Source of the DNA: Bryum argenteum
Lineage: Eukaryota > Streptophyta > Bryopsida > Bryales > Bryaceae
DNA length: 64,000 bases
Direction: 5' to 3'
Assembly (NCBI GenBank): GCA_037043015.1
Contig: CM073322.1
Span: 16,007,601-16,071,600, forward strand
The notes beneath the pieces were generated by a model. It saw only the letters and a list, made by a program, of their open reading frames with translations, searched no databases and was not told where the DNA came from. Below are positions 44,960 through 56,129 of the stretch, piece by piece (the stretch's first letter is position 1; every line of letters begins with the position of its first letter). The translations under genes and the position numbers were made by a program.

Positions 44960-46115
44960 ATGTTGGAGCCAATCATTTCGGAGAATGAAGATGCGAGTTT
45001 ACGGTCCGAGAGTGAGACATCTGATACCGAGCGATCACAGATGCATCTTCCTCCAAATATGAGGACAAATGGTACAAAACTTTCAATTTATAGTTACAAA
45101 TGTATAATACTTGGTTATTTTAAATGTCCTTTTATATTGTAAGTATGTAGTGATGCATATTTCTTAGATTAGTGATTTTATCACCTTTTGATTCTAAAAT
45201 GGTAATTTATTTCTTCTATGGTGTAGAGGATGGTTTGCCCATTGCGGATTTTGAAACTCATTATTGGTTTCCTGAAGATCGAAAGGACCGAGAAGGCATT
45301 TCTCAAGCCTTTGAATGTCGTTATGAAGAATGCACTTGCAAATACAAAAATTTGAAGAATCTTCGGGGTCATATGAAGAAGAAACACAATCTCTTCATAG
45401 AGAAAGCAGAACCGGGGCGGCCACGAAAAAGTCATCGCATTCGAGTTCAAGACCACAAAAAAATGAATTCCAAAATCATGGGTGATGTGGAGAAACGGCT
45501 ACGAAAAATTCACCATCAACAAATGGAGGTATGGAGGCAAAAAGCATTGTCTTCTTGGAGTGAGATTGAAAAACATGCCCAAGATCGTGAGCCGTTGCCT
45601 AAACCTCTCCTTTGTAGCTTTCTTGATTCAAAGAAGATAGAAATTCTTGGAATTAGTGAATGGGGGGTTGGTTTGATTAATTCCCAACTATGGACTTCAT
45701 TGGAGTCAAATGATGTATTCCTTCGAAAGCTCGCAACTTCGAGAGCATCAAAATATGCGCATGTGGTCAAACACTTTTCGAAGAATCACATTCCTCAAGA
45801 GCGAGAATTATTGGAGGAATTGCTTGCGTTTCACAAAGACCAAGAAGTATTTTATTGGTATGTTCTTTTTAATCTATATGCGTTTGAATGATTTCTTATA
45901 TCTTTGTATGTGGGCATCTTATTGTTTAATTTATACTTAACATTTAAAATGTTTTTCTTGGTGAAAGGTACAATCTTGGATGGGAGAAGTATGAGCAAGA
46001 GATGCTCAATGTGGAAGAGAGTTTGTGGAATATGAAATCCACATCAACTAGGGTTAAGGTTGAGGAGAAAGTAGAGGATTATCGCGGTCGATATCCTCAT
46101 TACTTCCATGAGTAA
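44960..46115 (+). CDS. C2H2 zinc-finger protein of the MULE
   Basis: Three exons, 44960-45071, 45227-45857 and 45968-46115 (GT-AG, in frame), give about 296 residues. An acidic Ser-rich start (SENEDASLRSESETSDTE) leads to one C2H2 finger with spacing C-x4-C-x12-H-x4-H (C68, C73, H86, H91; ending RGHMKKKH). Next come a basic patch (GRPRKSHRIRVQDHKK), a helical region and a Trp/Tyr-rich end (YNLGWEKYEQEML, YRGRYPHYFHE). Apart from the finger I do not recognise the family. Its position inside the inverted ends, convergent to the transposase, suggests an accessory DNA-binding protein of the element. A host gene captured by it is the alternative. A possible extra 5' frame at 44623-44907 is not needed. 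Confidence 0.7.
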
Positions 46116-46389
46116 AGGCGTAGCGTAGTTTTCTTTTTTAGCTTATGATGTTGAATTCAAATAATTCAATAAAGACCCTTTTTGTAAAGACTATGAATGT
46201 TGTGTCTTTTGAACAATCTTTACCTATGTGAAACATGATCCATAAAGATTGCAATTCAAAGACTACACACGATGACTGCTTATACTCTTATGTTTTTAAA
46301 CGTATACAATACCTTGAAAACAATGCACCAAATAATACAAGGCAAACATCACTCTCTCGGCACTTAAACAGATGCTTTGTAACACAGTT

Positions 46390-46640
46390 CGGCAAGATAT
46401 GCACGGCAAGTATTGCTTTCCCACTGTTCTTTCTCGGAATTACTCACACAGTGTGGCATAATATGCGCGGCAGGTATTGCTTTCCCACTGTTCTTTCTCG
46501 GAATTACTCACACAGTGTGGCATAATGCGCGCGGCAGGTATTGCTTTCCCACTGTTCTGTTCTGAGTATTTCTCACACAGTGTGGCAAGATATGCACGGC
46601 AGGTATTTCATTTTCTTGGTATTTGTAGAAATGCAAGTCT
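46390..46640. repeat. 64-bp tandem repeat between convergent genes
   Basis: Units start at 46390, 46454, 46518 and 46583, giving three full 64-65-bp copies and a partial fourth. Each carries CACGGCAAGTATTGC or GCGCGGCAGGTATTGC, CCCACTGTTCT and the palindrome-like CACACAGTGTGGC. The array sits between the 3' ends of the zinc-finger gene and the transposase gene. Confidence 0.95.
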
Positions 46641-46869
46641 CTAAAGCAATGATATGAGAAATGACATCAACAAATTATATTCATATAATTTGTATTCAAT
46701 GAACATAGATAAATAACATACAAAATAAATGAAATTAAAATTTTACGAAATTGTATCTTGTTTGAAAATACTTATAAAAATTAAACTTGCATGGAAATCA
46801 ATAAGAATAATACTTATAAAAACACATTGAAAACATAGTATATAATAAGCATCTTATACCTGTACTATA

Positions 46870-49571
46870 CTACTCACCCCTATTCTTTCTTGCTCTCCGG
46901 TGTTCCCTCCCTATGTAAATCTCCATATGGTCTCTGGTCTGCTTGATAGATTTTGAAGTAATATCCGTCCTTTCTTCAAAACGTACATTAGGGTGAAGTG
47001 AACCAACCGCATTTGATCTTCGTAAATTTCTCACATCAGTATGTAGCCTCTCAAGAATTGCGTTCGTATGTTGCATCAACAACATTCCTCCCGTAACACA
47101 CTCTTCTTGTATCTCCTCTAGAAGTTGTTTCATCCTCAATGCAACTCTTTCCGGGGTCGTACCTGTCAATGTATTTGTAATTGCCTCATCATCAGTATTA
47201 CTATGTTTTTCTTCTTCTCTGTATCCATCACCGTTTGCGCCTTCTTCCAATTCTTCTTGAAATCACCGATTTCATTTGGCTTCAAAACAAACACAAAGCC
47301 TCTAAGCCGCGCGTTGAGTGCCATAGTAAGTTCCACAATATTCTAATATGGAACTCTCACGGCAATCTGGCAAAAACTTTAGAAGAATAGCAATCTGATG
47401 TTTGCAAAAATTACCTCTCAAAGCATGTTCACAAGAACAACAAGCGTAATTTACAAATGGATTTCCTCTAAATACATACCACTGAATGATAGTTCTAGGG
47501 GTTTGAGACTTCACTATCCATTGATTCTCCCAAGATGTTGGTTCTAGGACATCATCATTAGGAATGTGACGGGCTTTCTCAATACCCTTGCAGACGATTG
47601 CTTCAACTTTCTTGTTTGGAATGAAACCTTTGAGCTTTTATTCTTCAATGTACATATAGTGAGTAACAATAGATTTTGTTAAACGCCACACCAACCAATC
47701 TAGTCTTCTTCCCGACGCTCCTCTTGTGAATTCACTAAGCCATCTCTTTAAAGCACTATGGTAAGACTCGATACTGTTGTTGGTATCCTGGTTTGCATGA
47801 GGTAATCGACGCAAACCAACGAGCCATAACTCTGCATATAAAGATATAAGTTATAATTAAAACTCAAAAATTGGAAACCAATGTAGATTTATGACAAAAA
47901 TGAAATAAAGGATAAAACAAGATAATCCATGCAAAATAAAACTTCTGAAGTCAAAGAAGTTAGAGAGACGTACCATATATCTTGGCATAGTGTTTTTCAA
48001 AATATATTTTAATAGAAGGTACATCATACTCTTTGAATATCTTATTCATAGCAATCTTAGCCCGTTCAATAAAATGCTCTTCAGTTTCTTTGTACTCAAT
48101 GCTCAGGTACAACACTTGTTGCATTTCTCAAAATACTTCCCACTTTGCAAAACTGTCACCCGGTATTCTTGTTTTACATTTTTCTTTCCAATTCTGCAGA
48201 ACATGGAATGCACATAAGTAAATTTTTGCATCATTCCACACTTTCCTACAAGAACATCAAAATCAAAATTATAATTTCATTGCCAACCAATAAAACATTC
48301 TATCTTAAATGTAATTACATCAAATGCATAAAAAATAAAAAATAAAACAATAAGATACTTACTTGATTGCTTCTCTTTCTTGAATTGCATCGTCTACTAT
48401 GAAACACGACGGTTTCCAATCAGAGTCCTCGTTGTTAATAAACAACTTTAGTGCCCACAACCAATCATAAATATCATCTTCTCTTTGTCGTGATGTGATA
48501 ACCCATGCAATCGGGATTCCGTTGTGCCACTCATCAAAAACCACTAAAGTAAACAAGTGGTACATCATATCATTTGTGCCAAAGGTTGCATCCATAGAAA
48601 TACATCCATCTTTTCCATATTTCAAAAGAGTTGTTTTTTGCCATGGTGTTTGAATACCAATAGTGAAAGGAACATCGTTTGAAGCGTCACCATTTTGAAA
48701 GTAGAATACTGCATCAAGATTTTCCAACCTCCACATATTCACACTTATCAATGCATTTTTATGCCTGTACCAAATACTTTTTTATCTTTGATACTCATAA
48801 TAACGAACATGCTTAAGAAGTAAAGAGTTGTCCTTCGAATGTTTTCTATTTTTTGTCCAACATTCATACCATACCTTCTTATGTTCTTCAAAACTTGTCC
48901 GCCGTAAGTCCATCATCCAACCGTTTAATAAGCCATGTCTTCAAATCTTCAGATATTCGAGGAGCTACCTCACTTCTCCTCGCTATTGAATCAGGATCCA
49001 TCAATCCATGTGCAACTTCACCATTTTCCCTGGTATGGTCACTATGGTAGTAGATAACCTCACCAATATGAGGATATAATAGTAATTGCCTCACAGCAAA
49101 TCGTGCTAAACATCCCCTTTTCTTGGATTTTTTATGTTTAGGATCAAATCGGTGATCTTCTTTTCCGTAAAGACAATAAAACCTAAAAAATACAAGTAGT
49201 TAATTCAATTTCAATTATAATAATATGTTTGTATTTTTCATTAAATGGGGTACTAAATAATAAACAAACAAATAAACAAATGAAATTACATACCATGTTT
49301 GAATAATAGATGAAGTTAATTGTATGCGTTTGACCTCTCTCTTGTTGTCCTTTGTATCTTCCTTGGCCCATTCAACTGAAGAACCATCGTCCATGACTTG
49401 CCCAACAATAAAGTCATTAATTCGTTCCCACAAAATATACGCCGTCATCACTATACAAATAGACGAGTCTTTTGTACCGCGTCTCGTCCCTTGAGTCCAT
49501 ACCAAATCTTCGTAATGAATAGGACCTTCACTTGGATATTGAATACATGGTATCTCTTTTTTTTTGCCCAT
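46870..49571 (-). CDS. MULE/FAR1-type transposase with SWIM finger
   Basis: Coding blocks read leftward from 49571. They are: an N-terminal part (MGKKKEIPCIQYPSEGPIHY); a zinc-finger-like block (GCLARFAVRQLL, VIYYHSDHTRENGE); the MULE catalytic core DGCISMDATFGTND (first Asp), SCFIVDDAIQER (second Asp) and DTNNSIESYHSALKRWL (Glu); a SWIM finger YACCSCEHALRGNFCKHQIA (CxCxnCxH); and a C-terminal helical, charged segment (46870-47250, with LRMKQLLEEIQEEC). This is the Mutator superfamily DDE transposase from which plant FAR1/FHY3 factors derive. Several introns are likely, but at least one stop (within the IEE/KLKGF stretch near 47640) is not obviously spliced out, so the copy may be lightly damaged. 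The first ATG is inferred, and splice sites were not all resolved. Confidence 0.8.
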
Positions 49572-49904
49572 GGTACTTATCTTACCTTACAAAACCAACA
49601 AAAAATAATGTTAATTGAAACTTCAACACACTCGGAAACTAACATGGCCATGAATTCTACATTACATTCAATCAATCCATACAATAGGCTTCAAACATTC
49701 ACATTTATGGAAAACATAAGGAAATCAATTGTGAAACAAAAAAAGAACATATTGTAAACAATAAAACATAAACTTTAATAAATTCAGCTAAATCATACAA
49801 AGAAAAAACATTTTATATGTGAGCTATAGTGTTATAATTGACCTACACAAATGTGTTTTATTGTTTAATTATATTATGTTTTATTGTTTAAAATATGTCC
49901 TTTT

Positions 49905-50250
49905 AGTGGTTTGGGGACGCGTAAATTAATTCCACAAACACATTATGAAAAGTAATCACATCAACTATGCAATACCTGGCACAACATAATATGCTATACA
50001 GTCTTTGGACACCTTCCATGCTTGCGTAAATGAAGGACACGGAAGATAATGCAATACCTGCCGCAAAATAAATGTGCCTTGGATCTCCCTGTCCACGCCC
50101 TCGTTTCATGCTCCAAGTTACAAGTGAAGAAAGGAACCCTAAATCAGTACAAACATGTTATATAGTTTGTTCCGTAGTTTCGCATCCTAGGACCCACATT
50201 CCACATCCATCCATTTCATAAAGGAAAGAGTGGTTTGGGGACGCGTAAAT
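49905..50250. repeat. 22-bp direct repeat pair upstream of the transposase
   Basis: GTGGTTTGGGGACGCGTAAA with one or two further matching bases on each side stands at 49905-49926 and 50229-50250, 324 bp apart. Between and after them, GCAATACCTG(G/C)C and its complement GGCAGGTATTGC occur at about 49970, 50050 and 50335, the same core as in the 64-bp repeats at 46.4-46.6 kb. Confidence 0.8.
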
Positions 50251-50444
50251 CCTACACTCGCACCTCCTTCAAACCCTAACCTAGTTCAAACTTTGGGCAG
50301 CCAAAAAAATAAATTCTATTGGTCGTGGCAAATATTGTGCGGCAGGTATTGCAACATGAGCGACACTTCGCCGTTGGATGTGAACTTCGACGGCATTCAT
50401 CCACGCAAGCGGCGTGGTAAGTCCCAGCTTGGGGGATATCCTGT

Positions 50445-53400
50445 CCACGCCACCCTCGACAGGGGGAATAAGTATTGTCTAGTGGGCATCAGGATATTAG
50501 CATTACGAAGAGACACTTCATTCACGCCAGCCACTTAATAAGGAACCGGAGTTTATTTCTATATGTGTAAAAGGACCCTAACTCTATTTTCCTTATTCTT
50601 TGAAAATTGGTCCAATTTGGTCTTACTTTTCAGCCCATACACACGAGTTGCGGGGTTCATAGCTTTGTACCGAATCAACATCGAACAAACCAATATAAAA
50701 ATATTTAAGCACCAATCAGAATTGTCAGAATTGTCAGTTGATCCAAAAGTCAGTGTCATCCATAATCCATTAGAATTCAACTCTGCACAATACCTGACAA
50801 TGTTGACTACCGTATTAAAAAGGAAAATTAATAATTGTATTCCACTGGGCGACTTTATCAATCCAGTATAATTTCGTATGACGACATAATAATCTTCCTA
50901 CCCTTTAATAAATTTTGGTCAGATTTTGAGTTAAGATTTAAGCTATAGGTGTGCTCATTCAGTTTTTGGGTGGTTATATCCTTGAACGCTATAAGGTTGA
51001 GTGTCCTAAAAGCACCAACTTAAGAGATCTGGCCTATTTTTAGCACTAGTAAATTCAAAATAAAATTATGACCACATCCGAAATAGGTTTTCAAGAGGAT
51101 TGCAAAAATTTCCAGCATGTAATTCGCATTTGTGAATTTTATATAAAATTCCAAAGTGCTAAGTAAGATTTGACCCAATTGTGTTATATACAAATGAGGT
51201 ACATCTGTATTTTCACAATCTATAAATGAGGTACAATGCGCTTTTAGGTCCCCTGGCGCTTTTAGGTAGTCCAACCGTACGTGTAAAAGGTGGTTAGATT
51301 TGTTGGGTGGAATAAGTTGGAAAGGTATTTTGTTTGAAGAAGTTAACATGGTTAGAAACCATCAAATTCTATAAATGGAGGAGGTCTATACTCTAGCTCT
51401 CGTAATCTTCAGTTCACGTAATAGCTTCTTGATCCAACAATACCATGTACTCGAAGCGTACATAAAAGGGTGCCATTGTAGGGCACCTATGAGCTGAGCT
51501 TCATAAAATCTTATAACTAATTGTAGAAGAGTCCAAAAATGATGATTTCACTTACTCTGTCTTTCTTTTCACTCTCCCCATTCCAGTGATTTCCGTGCTG
51601 AAAATTAAGACATTATTCAGCACCTTACTGGATATGGATTTCTTCATGCATTGGTTATGAGACATCTCAGAACTTGGAGATAGTGAAGTTCACACTAGCT
51701 GCATGTAAACTGCATCATTGGGTCCTCGAGGAATGATCACTGACAAATAATGGCCTTGGAAGGACTCAAGGAGGCAACAAGCAGGCTTGCATGGTAAAGT
51801 AGAATTGGACTATGTATGAAACTATTGGACATACTTTGACAAGAGATACAAGAATACCACTTGCATACAGAGAAAGGTCAATATTCAGCAATGAACAAGG
51901 CTCCAAAAGATGTCCTGCAAGAATGATGTATTCTCAATTACGAGTGGCTGCATCAGTGGCTCATCACTCTTCACTGGCAGCCATGGCAGACAGTCACTTC
52001 CTGTACTTGATATAACACCCATCCCCCAGCCGGTGTCGTGGAGGCGTGCCTTGTGCTCAATAACGAACGTGGAGAGCTCCTCCGTGACGGTAGAGGCACG
52101 GGAAACCATTTGGGACGGTCCATGTTGTAGGAGATTCATCATACCTCAACACCATTGAAGGGTGCCCGTGAGGGCTCCTCTGTGTAATGTAGAGGCACTT
52201 GGGACTAACATTTTTATTCAGGCCTCCTTGAGTCCTTCTAAGACCATATCATGAGTATATGAGGTTTGTCACATACCTTTATTGACATTCCAGCCATAAG
52301 ACTTGGCTCAGGACCCCTCCATTTATAATAGGCTCAGAGATGAAAGGAAAGAACACTGATTATAATGATGTGATTGTATGAAGGTTTTACACAACACCTG
52401 ATAAAAAGAAAAATAGTTAGTAACGATGGGAGAAGAACATAAGTACCACCTTGCCACAATATGCTCTCTTGTAAGAGATTCAACTTGCTGTCAACATTCA
52501 AAACTATAGTTAATGCTTCAACATGTCTAATCTTTTCATTGATAGTTTACCAGACCGGAAAATAATTATTAACCAATTCTTCAACCATGCTTTTCTAAGT
52601 ATAAGTATGTTCATTGTACATTTGAATTTTTATCGTGTACTTATATCGCAAAACCTGTGCACAAAGAAATTATTACTTATAATTAAGAACACTTACGAGC
52701 AACATTTATTGAAATCATTGAAAGTCGTTTGTATATGCAAGATACTTTGTGTAAGTACATAATGGCAACCCACTAACACTTTCTCAAATAATCTTGGCAA
52801 ACCTCCTTTACATCCTTTGTGATTTTGTAGAAGCAATTTCAATATTTCATAGACTAATGCCAAATTCACAGAAACTTATGTGATGTGATATGATCCTGAA
52901 TCTTGAAACGGTGCTGAAGGGTTTGATCACAACCTCTTTACACACGTATTGGAAGACCACTTCATAGTTTCACCGGCATTCTAGTGCAATGAGACCCACT
53001 ATGTAACTATATAAGCTTCTTCCTGTGTAATGGTCTCAATTGCTTTGTTTCTTTAATTTTGTGACGGGCACATTTTCTGCCTCAAGAACACTGTAACTTA
53101 GTCAATGATCAGGTGGTGCAAGTGTACCTGAGGAATTGGTAAAACTCAGCGCAATCAGCGCTGCGTGACGACGTCATGATTTCAAATCAGTGAATCCTCG
53201 TCCACAGGCTTTGCAGGCCACCACTTATAACGAGAGCCTTCCTGATCATGGTTGGTTACGAATCAATAACTTCCCATCAGTGGATCAAAGAAATACAAAG
53301 AAACGCAGGAACATGATGATTGATACGCGCTAGACTAAAAGCTCTCACCTGTGTAGAAAATCATAGACTTGCTCAGACTCCTGTCGAGAGAGGCACATTC

Positions 53401-53604
53401 TTCTGTGCTCCAAAAGCTGCCCCAATTCGGTTGATTGTCAGTTGTCCCACTCCTGCCATGGCCTAACTTCCAAAGCGGTCCAAGCTTGTCAGTTCTGTCG
53501 GGTCACTCCGAGAGGATGACGGTCTTGGATCGATCGCGTTCATCATATATGATGAGTAGGGGAGTAGTTCAACGTACCGGTAAGTAGCTGTGGCATTGTG
53601 CGAG
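50445..53604. other. Intergenic DNA, expansin upstream region
   Basis: No gene recognised over about 3.1 kb. There are short local duplications near 51190-51270 and an inverted repeat of about 26 bp at 51749/52222. TGACGACGTCA (about 53168) is a bZIP-like element some 430 bases before the expansin ATG. The open frames at 51885-52158 on both strands mirror each other and have no recognised product. Confidence 0.35.
51749..52247. repeat. Inverted repeat pair, about 26 bp
   Basis: AATGGCCTTGGAAGGACTCA continuing AGGAGGC (51749-51775) is complementary to GCCTCCTTGAGTCCTTCTAA continuing GACCAT (52222-52247) with a few mismatches. The enclosed 450 bp has no known content. It may be a decayed foldback element. 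Confidence 0.5.
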
Positions 53605-55435
53605 ATGGGTGTCACCATTCTGTTCTTGGTGGCTCTTGCCAGCTGCGCCTTTCCTGTGGCTCTGATCAGAGGCGACGACAGATTCAGCAGCAGCTTCTTG
53701 GCGGCAAATGGGTACACAGATTGGATTCCCGGACATGCCACTTGGTATGGAGATCCCCACGGAGAGGGCTCAAGCGGTACACTCCGCTTCTATCGATTTT
53801 TCTTGCTCCTTCAGCTCCTCCTCTGACTAAATTACACTGCAGTTACTTCCAGAATTCACTCCAGTCTTTGACTTGTTCTGGATGAAATTCAAGGATTTGT
53901 GCTGCGAAGTCGTACATTCGAGCTCATTAGACTACACCAGTTCATTCTGTTAGAATTCCAAGCATTTGTACTGCCAAGCCATACATTCGAGCTTGTTGTC
54001 CAGATCAATTCTGTTCACTCTAGTAGAAGTTAAGGGTGGGTGTTGCAGGATGAAATGATGCCCATATTGATCAGATCAATCAGGAAGTTGCATGCCTGCT
54101 TAGGTTCAGTGGAGCTTTTTTTCGCGGAGCTTTCTCGTTTTGATTGTTGATGATGTGCACTTGAACGATCACCTCCGTCTTAAAATGATGTCGGATATCA
54201 ATGCAGGAGGGGCTTGTGGTTACACCGAGCTCGCAGGTACTCCCTACGGTTTGAGTGTGGGTGCTGGGAGTGCTATCATCTTCGCGAACGGTCAGGGCTG
54301 CGGCCAATGTTACGACGTAAGTTCAGTGTGAGCTTTCTCCATTATTGACGCAAGGCCTGCTATAACACGTGGTGTCCAGAAAAAAATGCACTGACTGATC
54401 TTCAATTGCATTATATTGACCGCAGGTGAAATGCTCCTATTCATCCTGCAAACAGGAACCCACCAGAATTGTCATTACTGACTCCTGTCCAGGTTTGCTA
54501 CCACAACCTTCACATGCTAACCAATTTCGTTATGTGTTACAAAATCACCACCTCAATCTGAAGAATTGCATTTGATTTTCTCTGGCAGGAGGCACTTACT
54601 GCAGTACAGGCGAACCCGCGTTCGACCTCAGCGGTATGGCTATGACGAACATGGCTCTTCCTGGACGGGATCAAGAGTTACGCAATCTTGGCTTGTACGA
54701 TATTCAATATAAAAGAGTGCCATGCTATTATCCAAACCGGAACATAGCATTCATGGTTGACCCTGGGTCCACCCCCTACTGGATGTCGTTCACCGTTGAA
54801 TACCAAGGAGGGCCAGGGGATATTGACAGCGTCGAAGTTCGCCAGGTAATGAAGCACTCACCCCATCCAAACTCGGCCATGGCACTCCTCTATTGTCCCT
54901 TACCAAAAAATCATGTAGGATTCTCTACAGAAGAAAAAATATTTACAGGAATTGAGTAAGCTTGTGTATTCGATTGAAAACTCCCAAGATTCTCTGAGTT
55001 GCTGCACCATACCAACATGCCGAGATGTGTTGATTTGAAGAACAGTATACATCTGGTTGTGAAGGCCTAGTTTCAAGCGCAGTCATCTATACTAATTCTT
55101 TATCCTCTCTGTGGGGTATGCTTGTAGGCTGGGAGCTCTGAGTTTCAGCCGATGCAACATAACTGGTAAGAACTAACAACATCTCTCCTGGCTCTGTTAC
55201 TGGCGAAGCTCTGATCAAAGATATCGATCCTAATCATATGGTACATGTTCCGATACTGTGTGGCAGGGGCGCTAGGTACATGTTAATTTGCTACTCTGGG
55301 CAGCCATTCAGAGGACCATACGACGTTAAGATAACAGCCAGATTGAATGGACATGTCGTCATTGCTGAGCACGCCATTCCTGAATATTTTCAACCCGGCG
55401 CTTTGTACGAATCAAATGTGCAGCTTGCATACTGA
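53605..55435 (+). CDS. Beta-expansin
   Basis: Six GT-AG exons, 53605-53776, 54207-54316, 54426-54492, 54589-54845, 55128-55165 and 55267-55435, join to about 270 residues, normal for EXPB. A signal peptide (MGVTILFLVALASCAFPVAL) is followed by the GH45-like domain: GHATWYGDPHGEG, GGACGY, AIIFANGQGCGQCYDVKC and VITDSCPGGTYC. The expansin HFD motif is here AFDLSG: the aspartate is kept and the histidine position is Ala. The C-terminal CBM63-like domain includes WMSFTVEYQGGPGDI, FRGPYDVKITA and ALYESNVQLAY. Expansins loosen walls at acid pH without hydrolysis. The set of cysteines and the GQCYDVKC spacing point to the beta rather than the alpha class. No damage is visible. Confidence 0.92.
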
Positions 55436-55660
55436 TTCAAGAATGAGGGACACATGTAGTATCGGCGACCTCACCTCGGCAAATGTACCCGCCTGCTACA
55501 TTCTGCAGGAAATAATACATGGAAGGTCGCCGATACTACATCTTAGCCCAAGAATGAGATCATTCAGCTTTGTAGTGCAGATTAGAATTTCACTCAGGAA
55601 TGAGCTCGTTCAGCTATGTAGTATAGATTATAATTTCACTTACTAGGCTAAGTGATCGGT
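55436..55660. repeat. Expansin 3' region with inverted and direct repeats
   Basis: GTAGTATCGGCGACCT (55457-55472) faces AGGTCGCCGATACTAC (about 55525-55540), a perfect 16-bp inverted pair about 50 bases apart, able to fold in a 3' UTR. Two direct copies of about 42 bases, AATGAG(A/C)TC(A/G)TTCAGCT followed by TGTAGT, lie next to it (about 55553 and 55597). Confidence 0.8.
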
Positions 55661-56129
55661 ACCTTCTGCCATCCTCCGCCGCATGGTATGTGGATTAGTT
55701 CATCCAAATTAAGAGTTTCGCAGCTCCGAACCGCATCTAAGTGTCTTCGACCATGAAGGTCTGGATCGGTTGATATTTAGCTCCGCATGATAAATCTGTT
55801 GAATGTAATATTATCTATTAGGTCATAAATTTCAGCAATTAATCGTATGAAGCAGCTCAGACGAAACAATGTTGTATATAGACACATACACTATTAAGCA
55901 ACGAAAACTTTCGCATTCCTTGAGATGATCACGAAAATCACACAAAGACTTGAACATTCATAAACATTCAGCCGAGAGATGAGTCGGTTATATAAGCCAT
56001 CTACAAAATTTCCTTGATAAAAAGGGATGCGATCCATTCCGTTACATGAAGTTGAGTTTGCAGCATTCTTCTACATCGTTACATATATACACCGAAATGC
56101 GCATAGCTGCTTAAAATGGTATCATCTCT
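55661..56129. other. Intergenic between convergent expansin and LEA genes
   Basis: AT-leaning sequence holding the 3' UTRs of both convergent genes. Nothing else was recognised. Confidence 0.4.

Larger units (their letters stand above)
44099..50444. mobile_element. Mutator-like element with two convergent genes
   Basis: GCAGGATATCCCCCACGCTG at 44099, continuing GGCCTTTACCACGC to 44132, is matched in inverse orientation at 50411-50444 (read inward ACAGGATATCCCCCAAGCTG, then GGACTTACCACGCC): about 34 bases with four or five differences. The outer limits may lie 15-20 bases further out (TCGA-containing similarity). Between them are a plus-strand C2H2 gene (44960-46115) and a minus-strand MULE transposase (46870-49571), convergent as mudrB and mudrA are in maize MuDR. 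The GC-rich stretch 44100-44440 is the left subterminal region. A target duplication was not established. Confidence 0.65.
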
